Positions 54,415 to 64,000 of a stretch of 64,000 nt of DNA are shown here, in pieces. The position numbers were made by a program, and so were the translations under genes. The stretch lies in contig JAOANR010000001.1 in the NCBI GenBank assembly GCA_030278955.1, positions 23,043,468 to 23,107,467 of the forward strand, in the 5' to 3' direction. The notes below the pieces were generated by a model that had not been told where the DNA came from, did no database searches, and worked only from the letters and a program-made list of their open reading frames with translations. Position 1 is the first letter of the stretch, and each line of letters begins with the position of its first letter. Source of the DNA: Hygrophila difformis (taxonomy: Eukaryota; Streptophyta; Magnoliopsida; Lamiales; Acanthaceae).

Positions 54415-55640
54415 TTATTGAGCATAGGCCGGCTCTGAAGTCGTTTGAACTTCTTTTTCGGGGTCGAACTGCCCTAGATACTCCTTCAATCTGTGTCCAT
54501 TCACCACCAGCTCTCCCATGTCAGTTCGAATCCTGACAGCTCCACTTTCAAACACGTGCACCACTTCGTATGGCCCTTCCCATCTGGATCTAACTTTCCG
54601 GGCAACGGCTTCAACCTAGAATTGAATAACAAGACATTTTGGCCAACATAGAAGTGTTTAGACTTTATACGACGATCGTGTAACTTCTGGGTCCGCTCTT
54701 TGTAAATCCTCGAGCATTCATAAGCTTGCGCACGTATTTCCTCGATTTCATTGAGGTCCAACTTGCGCTTACTCTGAGCAACTCGTGGGTCAGAATTAAG
54801 CATTTTTACGGCCCGGTAAGCCTTATGCTCTAGTTCTACAGGAAAATGACAGGCTTTTCCAAAGACAAGTCTGTATGGGGACATCCCGATGGGAGTCTTG
54901 AACGCAGTGCGGTATGCCCATAGAGCATCATTGAGTTTACGTGACCAGTCTTTGCGAGTTATCCCCACAGTGGCCTCGAGTATGTGTTAGATTTCGCGGT
55001 TAGATACCTCAAATTGGCCACTGGTTTGGGGATGATAAGGCATGCCGATCTTGTGGAGAATCCCACTTCTGCTCATGAGATTTGCATGTTGACAAAGTGG
55101 GTTCCTCCATCAGATATGATTACCCTAGGTACACCAAATCTATTGAAAATGCTATTTTTCAAGAATTTGATGACTTGATGACCATCGTTGGTTGGCAGCG
55201 CAACCGCCTCGACCCACTTAGACACGTAATCGACAACTACCAAGATGTAATGATTTCCATCAGATGTCGGGAATGGTCCCATGAAGCTAATACCCCATAC
55301 ATCGAAAGTCTCAAGGATGAGAATTCCTTTTTGAGGCATTTCATCCCTCTTGGAAATATTCCCTAATCTTTGGCATCTGTAGCAAGCCTTAACAAACGCC
55401 CTGCAATCCTCGTAAATGGTAGGCCAATAGAAACCGCACTCAAGCACCTTGTGAGCTGTTCGAGTGGGGCCATGGTGACCTCCATATTCCGATTCATGAC
55501 ATTTTTTAGCGATTTGATAAGCCTCGTGCTCAGTTACACATCGTCTAATAATCGAATCTGCACAATGCTTAAAGAGATAAGGATCTTCCCAGAAGTAGTC
55601 AACTACATCTCGGTTGAACCTTGCTTTTTGTTTCTTCTAC
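54415..55640 (-). pseudogene. Athila integrase, broken
   Basis: After TAG at 55637-55639 the frame reads through the zinc-binding region ([25 protein letters not shown]) and the first core blocks ([36 protein letters not shown]). It stops at about 55073 by frameshift. The YHPQTSGQ block and catalytic Glu region are in another frame near 54990-55040. A stop follows, then an open stretch at 54968-54501 ([39 protein letters not shown]). A last frameshift near 54598 moves the C-terminal end ([14 protein letters not shown] ... to TAA at 54415) to another frame. Confidence 0.88.
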
Positions 55641-57330
55641 TGGAATGGTGGGGTTATTCCACATGCCAAAAAGTTAGCAATGTCGGAAAACCAGGGACAC
55701 GCTTGATCATGAAGGTGCAAGGCGAACAGTTGCTCATCCGGAAAATTTTCATTGACGGCTATCTCATTTTTATCATTTTCTATTCGAGACAAATGGTCAG
55801 CAGCACCATTGTCTCTGCCTTTTCTATCTTTTATTATGATATCAAATTCCTGCAACAAAAGTACCCACCTGATTAATCGAGGTTTGGGATCTTGTTTGCT
55901 GAACAAGTATCTCAGTGCAGAGTGATCGGTGTATACTATGGTTTTCGTACCAATGAGGTATTGTCTGAATTTATCAAACGCGAAAACCACAGCATACATC
56001 TCTTTCTCCGTGGTGGTGTAATTTACTTGGGCTTCAGTTAGGGCATGACTCGCGTAATGAATTACGCAATGCCTCCCTTCCTTATGTTGCCCAAGAACTG
56101 CACCCACGGCGAGATCACTTGCATCGCACATTACCTCGAAAGGCATTGACCAATCGGGTGGTTGCACTATTGGAGCAGAAATCAACATCTTTTTGAGCGT
56201 GTCAAAGGCTTGAACACACGCTTCATTTATTAAGAAAGAATTTTCTTTACAAAGCAAATTAGTGAGCGGCTTGGCAATTTTAGAAAAATCTTTAATGAAT
56301 CTCCGGTAAAAACCGGCATGCCCTAAGAAGCTCCTAACTGATTTTATTGAGTTTGGTAATGGAAGGTTGGATATGACTGAGACTTTGGCCCTATCGACTT
56401 CGATGCCTGCGCGCGAGATGCGGTGACCCAACACTATTCCTTTGGTGACCATGAAATGACACTTCTCCCAGTTCAAAACTAGGCTAGTGTCCTCGCATCT
56501 TTTTAAAATTTTTGCAAGATTTGTCAAACATTCATCAAAAGTATCTCCATACACAGAGAAGTCATCCATAAAAACTTCAATGCATTTTTCGATAAATTCT
56601 GAGAAGATAGACATCATGCATCGCTGAAAAGTGGCAGGCGCATTGCAAAGTCCAAAAGGTATGCGCCTGTACGCAAAAGTTCCATACGGGCACGTGAAAG
56701 TGGTCTTATCATGATCTTCACTAGCTATTACAATTTGATTGTAACCAGAGTACCCATCCAAAAAGCAGTAATACTCCCTCCCGGCCAACCTCTCCAGCAT
56801 CTGATCAATGAACGGCAAAGGAAAATGATCCTTCCGCGTAGCGGTGTTAAGCTTCCGGTAGTCGATGCAAACTCTCCAACCGGTTACTGGACGTGCCGCC
56901 ACTTCTTCTCCTTGCTCATTGGTCGTTATGCGCATTCCCCCACGCTTAGGTACTACATGCACTGGCTAACCCATTTGCTGTCAGCTATAGGATATATGAT
57001 ACCAGCATCTAAGAGCTTGATAACTTCTTTCCTTACCACTTCTTGCATGTGGGGGTTCAGACGCCTTTGTGGTTGCCTAGAGGGCTTGTACTCCTCTTCC
57101 ATTAAAATTCTGTGCATGCAAACAGAGGGGCTTATTCCTTTTATATCAGAAATGGTCCATCCAATTGCATGTACATATTTCTTTAGAATGTCTACCAGAG
57201 CTTTTTCTTGTTCTTGTGTCAGCTTGGCTGACACAATTACCGGTAATCTTTTATGTTCAGCGAGAAAAAACGTACTTAAGATGATCCGGAAGTATTTTAA
57301 GTTCAAGCTCTGGCGGACATTCAACGGAAG
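55637..57330 (-). pseudogene. Athila reverse transcriptase and RNase H
   Basis: Two frames. 57324-56953 holds the start of RT (MHRILMEEEYKPSRQPQRRL, EVIKLLDAGIIYPIADSKWV); an apparent one-base loss near 56965 shifts to 56962-55637. The second frame has [31 protein letters not shown], catalytic FMDD ([13 protein letters not shown]), the RT connection, and RNase H ([42 protein letters not shown]). It is the longest intact part of pol. The frame ends with TAG at 55637. Confidence 0.92.
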
Positions 57331-60300
57331 GCAGTAATTTGCGAGAAATGGTTGGGGGTGAAAGATCAGATTTACCTTCAGGACCCTGTGTCAGTACAGG
57401 GTCCACTTCCTCTTCCGTGGTGCTCTCTTCCTCCTCCGGAGTGAATTCAACACCGTCAAACTCTTCAAGATCCCCAGTGATAGGGTCTTCGAAGTGAACA
57501 GCGTTGCAGCTTCCTTGTTGCTCGGCATCTTCAGGCGTCAGTACCTGTTTTGAAACTTTGTCCGTCATCACAGTCATAGAGTCTATGCTCTCATCCTCAC
57601 ACCTACTTTCTATTACATCAAACATGGAACAAGATCCCTCATTCGGGAATTTCTGCAGCTGCTCCATGTCAAAGGAGATTTCTCTATTGTCGACCCTCAA
57701 TGTGACTCTTCCAGATGTAGCATCAATTAGTGCACCGCCAGTGGCCAGAAACGGGCGTCCCAGGATAAGTGGCATTTCAGAGTCCTCTTCAATGTCAAGG
57801 ATGATGAAGTCAACCAGGAAAAGAACTTGGCCGGTCTTGACTACCACATCCTTGAGGATTCCTACGGGTTTGGTGATTGATCTATCTGCCAGTTGTAGTT
57901 TCATCTTGACCGGTTCAATCTCTCCGAGCCTTAGGCGAATTGCCATGGCTAGAGGCATCACGTTGATGCTGGATCCTAGATCACATAACCCCATGCTCAC
58001 TTTGGCCTTTCCAATCTGTACTGGTAGCGTGCAATATCCAGGGTCCTCTTTCTTTTCGGGCAGTTTCTTTTGAACTATGGCACTGCATGTGTTGTTGAGA
58101 ATGATCACCTCCTCCTGCTCTACCTGCCTTTTCCCTGAAATCAATTCTTTCAAGAACTTAGCATAGGTGGGCATTTCTGAAATCATTTCCACGAGAGGAA
58201 TGGTTATCTCTACAGACTTTAACCGTTCTAGAAATTTCTTGAATTTAAGGTCATGTTCCTTATTTTTAAGACGTGCAGGGTATGGCACCCTTGGCATGTA
58301 CTTATTATTATCAATTTTTGGTGGTAAAGAGAAGGAAGTTGTACCTTCACCCATACCCTTTTCAGCTTCAATTGCAGCTTCAGCCTGCGGATTAGCTCTA
58401 TCTGATTTATCCTTTACCAGCTCAACACTTTCATCTCCTTCAACCTTTTCCTTTTCCTTTTCCACCTCCAATGAAACCTTTACTTTCATAGCTTTCTTCT
58501 TTGCAGATCCAACGTTTCCTTTCAGAGTCTTGCCTCCCCGCAATGTGATTGCTTTGCATTGCGGGTTGGCTTCAGTGCTGCTCGGCAGTGTTCCTTTCCC
58601 CCAGTTCTGCAATTCCTTAGCCAACTGGGTGACCTGCGTCTCCACATTTTTTATTGATGACTGCAACTGCTGGTTTATCTCCCTTTGATTGGAAATAAAC
58701 TCAATCATCAAATTCTCCAGGCGAGATGGTGGCTTTTGGTTGTATTGTTGATTCTGGTCAGGTTGGGCTTGGAAGTTTTGGAAATTCTGGCCTTGGTTTT
58801 GGTTGGGCCTCTGTTGGATATGGGGTTGAAAGTTCTGATTCTGATTCTGGAAGTTATGCACTCTCTGCTGAACGAATCCTTGGTTCTGAGGTCTGAAGTT
58901 CTGCTGAGGATTTTGGTTTGCAAACTGGTTAGGCTGATTTGGCTGTGTCAACAAATGCGCATTAAGTGCATTGTTGTTGGAATAGGAGAGGTTGGGGTGG
59001 CGATTCTGGTAGTTCCCTGCATAATTGTAGCTTTCGGTAGCTAATTGTTGGCATGTGTCAGTTGGATGTGGTCCCTGACATAGCCCACAAATTGCTCCCG
59101 ATTGCTGTGTTTGCGATTGGCTAGATGAGGCTCCTGCCTGAGAAGTACCTGCTCCCTTTCCTTTTTCCTGTCCTAGCTGTATCGCAGCTACCTGTTCCTG
59201 CAATTTTTCGAAATCTGTTTTTCCCTCACTCACAGCAAAAACTTTTCTAGGAGGGTCCACTTTCTTGTCACTGCTGTTCAATACAGATCTATTGACAGAC
59301 ATTGTCTCAATCTTTTCCCAGGCTTGTTCCATGGGCAAATGGAGTAAATGTCGTCCGCCTGCAGCGTCCAACATCGTTCTCCATGGATGGGTAAGCCCTC
59401 AATAGAATTTCCTCAGTTGCTCCCATGGTTGATATCCGTGTTGGGGGCATCGCCTCAAGAGGCTGGAGAACCTCTCCTTTGCGTCATACAATGACTCGTC
59501 CGGCTTCATCTTGAACTCTCCAATTTTCTCTCGTCCTTCGTCTATCTTAGATTCAGGAAAATACTTCAACAGAAAACTTCTCACCAAATCTGCCAGGTGC
59601 TCCTCTGATTTATAGGCAATGATTTATACCGATCCCTGGCACCACTAAACAGAGAAAAAGGAAACAACATTAGTCTTATAGCATCAGGTGAGACTCCCTG
59701 ATTTTTTATTGTGTCGCAGAGCTCCAGGAAGGTTTGGAGATGGTCATGAGGATCCTCATGATTTGCACCGCAAAATTGGTTGTTTTGCACCAAATTAATG
59801 AGTGCCGGTTTGAGCTCAAAATTGCGTGCAGGAAATTGTGCTCTCCCAGGCCTATCCAGGTAAGGCTCCACGATGGGCTGCATAAAATCAGCTGCTGCTT
59901 GCTGTTGTTGATTTCCTTGCTCTGCTTGGTTTTGATACTGCTGGTAGTAGTTGGGATTCTGTTGGAACATATTATCAGGATCATGAGGGTTGTTTTGGAA
60001 CTGGTCTTGATTGAAAGCTTGATTCTGGTGTTGCTGGTTTGGTATATTTTGGTTTTGTTGGTTATATTGGTTAGGGGGTGGCGGTTGTTGGTGGAATTGC
60101 TGATACTGTTGCTGATTTGGATTAGGTAGATTTTCCTCCTCGTTGGCACGATTTGGGTGTTCTACCATATCCCCATCAGCTCCATTACCAGGGTTATTGG
60201 GTGGTTGGTCTATTGGTAAGATCGGGGGAATGTCATGGTTCTCTGCCATATCAGATATTTCACTGCTTGTAGTTTCGGGTGAGGTACGAGTTCGTGCTTC

Positions 60301-60402
60301 TTGCTCTTTCCTTCGTCTGGCTTGCGCCCTCAGTTGGCGAGCGGTCCTTTCTATTTCTAGATCGAACGGTAGCTCAGGCAATGTGTCCTTTCTCCTTTGC
60401 AT
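57257..60402 (-). pseudogene. Athila gag and protease
   Basis: ATG at 60402 starts MQRRKDTLPELPFDLEIE, then a Gln/Asn-rich low-complexity stretch and the gag capsid region (RPGRAQFPARNFELKPALIN, DPHDHLQTFLELCDT). A frameshift lies near 59600. The next piece (FLLKYFPESKIDEGREKI ... LRKFY) ends in TGA at 59399-59401. The frame then runs to 57257: zinc-knuckle-like CGLCQGPHPTDTC, more Gln/Asn-rich sequence, a Lys/Glu-rich linker, and a protease with DLGSS (LCDLGSSINVMPLAMA) and ILGRPFLATGGALID. The frame to RT is lost near 57260. Confidence 0.9.
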
Positions 60403-60531
60403 AAGCAGTTTGTATCACGATTTGACAGAACCCGCACAACCCTAGGTTAGTAATGGTTCGAGAGTATATATACAAAATCTATCTATGAGTAAATTAGGAG
60501 TGTAGTTCTCTTAATAAACGGCGCTGCATCC

Positions 60532-60549
60532 TCCCCAGCAACGGCGCCA
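60532..60549 (-). promoter_or_regulatory. Primer-binding site, tRNA-Asp
   Basis: The minus strand reads TGGCGCCGTTGCTGGGGA, matching the tRNA-Asp-type PBS used by Athila elements with one difference, and abuts the LTR end at 60550 without a gap. Confidence 0.93.
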
Positions 60550-63500
60550 TGAAACTTTTGACAATTTCCTACACGAGTATTTTATAAAATATATCAAGTT
60601 TGAATTTATAAAATGAAAAGAGTTATGATTCATGGGAAAGGGGTTTAAGGATATATTCCACTTTTTATTACTCATGTGGGAAACTTTGATTTCAAACGGC
60701 GCTGTGGAACTCCCCGGCATGAAACTTTTGACAATTTCGTGCCATGGAGATCCTTGCCATGAAACTTTTGACAAGTTCCCACTATATGAGCATTTTCTAA
60801 AAATAATAATCCCGGTTTTCAATTTTATTTAATGAAACCAATTTATGAAGATGGAGTTGGGATTAGGGATATATTATAGGTTGTCACGTTTTATTACTCG
60901 TGTTAAGAAACTGTGCCCCCGAAAGCGCACGGTGTCAAAAATTGCAGTAATTTATAGTAAGACCGGATCGTTCACTGGAGGATGTGCGATAGAAGTAGGG
61001 TCCACGTCATTTACTAAGATTTTCCACTTGGTTACTCGATTCCAGTTTTGCAATGGTTTCTAACAACTACTTGACAATAAATTAAACTAGACTATGAAAG
61101 CAATTAAATATTATTCTACAAAGCATGGTAAAATTAGTCTAAAAAGCAGTTAAACCTATTCTAAGAAAGCAATAAGAAGTATGCTAAGAAAGCATGTAAA
61201 ATTATTCTACGAAAGCAGATTTAAAATGTGACAAAAGGGACATGAAGGAAATAAAAAAGATTGGACCAGATTCAGATGAAACACAAATAAACATCCATTT
61301 TAGTACACAGATCTTCGCTTGGGATAATCCTTTCAGTTAGCTAACTCTCATGCTTCCTATACCATGTTCCCTTTAACAGACAGGTACTTACAGCAAGGAT
61401 TTACATGCCTTAAGACCTCAACATCTAAGATACCACAGATTGTTAACTGCCCCTGCCGAGGTATGTTATTCCTCCATGGTGGATAAGCAACACCTAACAT
61501 ATCATTAGTTGACATGCCAAGTACTCCTATCATCTCCCTTGTCACACCCAAAGTCTAAATCTAATCCCGAACTAATCCATAACTCTTAAACCATACAACC
61601 GGCGGCCAACCTCTAATTCTTCCCAGTGACCTCTATGAAAGCATTTTAAAGAAAGCGGTAAAGAAAGCAGTAAAGAAAGCATTTAAAAACCTATCACTCG
61701 GAAGTCTTAAAAGATCATCTCATTCCGTTAGTATAAAAGAGCCTCTGGTCTTGGTGACCAGATGCAGATTTAGAACTTCACAAATATCAGTAAGCCACAG
61801 GGCTTATAACATACGGTTAGTTATGAGATACAGACATGAGTGGAACAGACCTATGAAGATCTATTCCGAATGTACTCACTCAAGACTCAATTTTTGGCTT
61901 TGGTGGGAGAAGATAATAGTTGAAAGAATACTCAACCCTACCTTAGAAATTAACCAAGGCCTACATGTTGTTCCTCTAATATTATTTATCACATCTTATC
62001 CGAGTCCATGTGAACACTGATTCGATGCGATACTTAATAGAAGATTTCCAACACACGGTAATTTTGAGAAACAAAAAGATGTTTGAAAATCATTCCCTAA
62101 ACAGGTACTAAACTCTCAATTAAAACACAGAACCTTTCAGTCTAGGAGAGACCTAATCGCTGACTCTGCTTCTAAGTTCTCAAAATCAACCCCCAGTAGA
62201 ATATGAATTAATCATAACTGTCGAATTTATCCCTTACTCAGATCCGGATTTTATAAAGTGATTTTTGTGGAAATTTATTATACAGCATCTGATTAAGATC
62301 AAGACTTCTATGCCCAAGGAGAAGGATCTCCAAAATATTATAGACCACAATGGCTACATAATAATATCATGCATACATGTATATGAGAAGTAGAATAAAT
62401 TGCCCCAAAATATATGGCGGGGTTAGACAGAATCTGATACACAACGATGGATTAGCCTGAGATAAGAAGAATTTGGCTAAAAAGAGTGCCAGAAATAATT
62501 GGGGTTAAGCGTACTGCAAACATCTGCTATCCGGTTCCCAAGTATTCCAGATGGAATGATTTTTTAGACAGTAGGAAACTCTTAATGACAGTGATTGCTA
62601 TCATCGAGGGTCCTACTGTCCGTGAGTGAGGAAAAACCTACACGTTTTCTTACTACAGTAATGCTATAACAGTGTTGATCGACACCATCTAACAGTACTA
62701 TAGCTTGAAATTCGGGTTTGAAATTAAGATAAAGAAAAGAAAACTGTATCTCATTAGGAGTTGGCTGAGTGACTAATAGTTATCCCCGTGAAGAGACCTT
62801 TTCGCCGTAGCTTCCACCAACCACTAATCCGATCATGCAAAATAACGAATAATAATTAACACACAGAAGACGAGCTAATCGTTATCCCGGTGAAGGGACC
62901 TTTTCGCCAACATGGATCTGTGATGTTCCTTATTACCCATTCATACACACAATAAACAGAAAAGATAAAATTAAAAGAATATTTTTGTTACTGTGTGAGT
63001 GTTAATCACACAATAATTTAGACACTAATGAGTTGAGATGTGTAATGGATAAAATTAGAAGTAATGGGCTAAGCCCAATACACCCATGCAACTTACACAA
63101 CTCAGGAAGATAAAATGTTTTTGGAGTTTAAAAAAATAGAAGGAAGAAAGTAATTCGGTCTACTAGGTGAGGTGCAAATTAGACCGAATTGAGGATGGAT
63201 GATGGATGAAGTAATACCTTACCCAGTTAATCCTTGTAAAGTCATGGAACATCATCTAATTCGAATTGTCGGAGCAATTCGGTCTAAACCGAATTGGACA
63301 ATTCGAATTGATGAAGTCATTCCCTCACTCAAATTTGGCTAAGGCATTTACCCCAAAATGAGGGTAATTCGAATTGCCAAGTCAATTCGGTTTAGACCGA
63401 ATTGGCAATTCGAATTGGTTAAAGACAGAAAATAAACTAAGGCATGAGTGGATGAAATGCATACAATATGGTGAACAAGGTCAATTTGGTCTATGGGAGT

Positions 63501-64000
63501 AATTCGGTCTAAACCGAATTTGCACAGACCGAATTGCTTGTACACTATATGAGAGTGATACCGAATTGCCTCGACCGAATTGCATATAGATTTTTAAATA
63601 AGGCATTCAACAAGTATTTTTGCCATGCAATTCCATTCTCATGGGCAATTCGGTTTAGACCGAATTGCCTCAAATTGAACTGCATGTCATTTTCCACCTA
63701 AGAGATATTTTTGTGCTCACAAGTACAGGTTCGGTTTATACTGTGTGGTCTATGATGGATGAGAATGACCTAATCCTTTATTTCACATCAGTGTCACCTC
63801 ACAGCCACACTAGTGAGCAATTTAAGGAAAATAGGCATAATAGGATACGTGTCTAGCAGGCATTTGGCATGAATTAAACCTTAATTCTACAAACAAGAAA
63901 TCAAAGATTCAAGAACCTAACATACTAAGAAAAATAAGAACTACATGCATATAAGTAAGAACACTTACATTATCTAAGGCAACAATAAGCTAAAATAGAG
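60550..64000 (-). repeat. 5' LTR of Athila, continues beyond the window
   Basis: Matches 44313 to about 47785 base for base with scattered changes and a few indels: an 18-bp difference near 61462, and two changes in the palindrome cluster at 63480-63565. The remaining inner part of the LTR is outside the window. Confidence 0.95.
63151..63683. repeat. Palindrome cluster A', partner of cluster A
   Basis: Same units as 46901-47471, but an extra half-unit of about 20 bp near 63483-63502 and loss of about 55-70 bp at 63559, where the 48-bp perfect hairpin of the other LTR is reduced to its right arm. Confidence 0.9.

Larger units (their letters stand above)
44313..64000 (-). mobile_element. Athila-type Ty3/gypsy retrotransposon, runs past window end
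   Basis: The tRNA-Asp PBS at 60532-60549 touches an LTR starting TGAAACTTTTGAC at 60550. The same LTR end is at 44313, right after LINE sequence (AAAGC, presumed target). Between them gag, protease (DLGSS active site), RT, RNase H and integrase run on the minus strand; a protease with DLG and a tRNA-Asp primer are Athila traits. From 44313 to about 47785 the left LTR matches 60550-64000 closely. Everything coding in the retroelement proper is broken. Confidence 0.93.

Noticed and set aside
58685..59044. Leu/Val-rich plus-strand frames opposite Athila gag (also 59734-60129 and 5924-6649)
   Set aside because: Antisense images of Gln/Asn-rich gag; repetitive codons on one strand give long frames on the other.

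Overview
This window is nuclear DNA of a flowering plant, most likely a eudicot. It is almost entirely transposable elements, nested in several layers. The evidence is the plant-specific retroelement lineages (a Tekay-type chromovirus, Sirevirus-like copia elements, Athila, plant LINEs with an RNase H tail), tRNA-derived SINEs, Stowaway/CACTA/MULE-like MITEs, and an intron-containing plant F-box gene. Nothing in the sequence fixes the species.

Layout. 1-10765: a minus-strand Ty3/gypsy chromovirus with about 2.5-kb LTRs; its outer left 188 bp or so lies outside the window. It sits inside a plus-strand Sirevirus-like copia (10766 to about 17135) whose 5' half is also outside. 17359-28960: a second, minus-strand Sirevirus-like copia with 1052-bp LTRs and a 5-bp target duplication (GCCTC). 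A 2998-bp gypsy solo LTR (25797-28794, target duplication CAAGT) has inserted in its 5' LTR. 28640-32635: a 5'-truncated LINE (29338-31938) flanked by two direct copies of about 698 bp that behave like an enormous target-site duplication. 32606-33942: an older copia LTR carrying a long fold-back MITE. 34064-43621: AT-rich intergenic DNA with a LINE remnant, several MITEs, a copia LTR fragment, two SINEs and a GC-rich possible first exon. 43622-44312: a LINE 3' end, cut by a large minus-strand Athila element (44313 to beyond 64000).

The Athila element is the most unusual part. Its gag-pol (54415-60402) is broken by stops and frameshifts, but its tRNA-Asp primer-binding site and LTR junction are clear. 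Its LTR contains clusters of nested palindromes built on AATTCGGTCTAGACCGAATT, and a fossil copy of its own primer-site/LTR-end junction. Between pol and the unambiguous LTR lies an apparently intact two-exon F-box gene (51001-53178) on the same strand, whose upstream region is a third palindrome cluster. An 18-bp sequence at the presumed polypurine-tract/LTR junction occurs three times about 2.5 kb apart, so the 3' LTR may be about 4.9 kb, or about 10 kb with the gene inside it.

Almost all retroelement reading frames are dead. In the gypsy element the stops are often CGA-to-TGA or CAA-to-TAA, as expected from deamination of methylated cytosines. The F-box gene and the LINE reading frames are the only long open frames that look uninterrupted. 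Insertion order can be read partly from the nesting: copia at 17359, then solo LTR, then LINE with its giant duplication.
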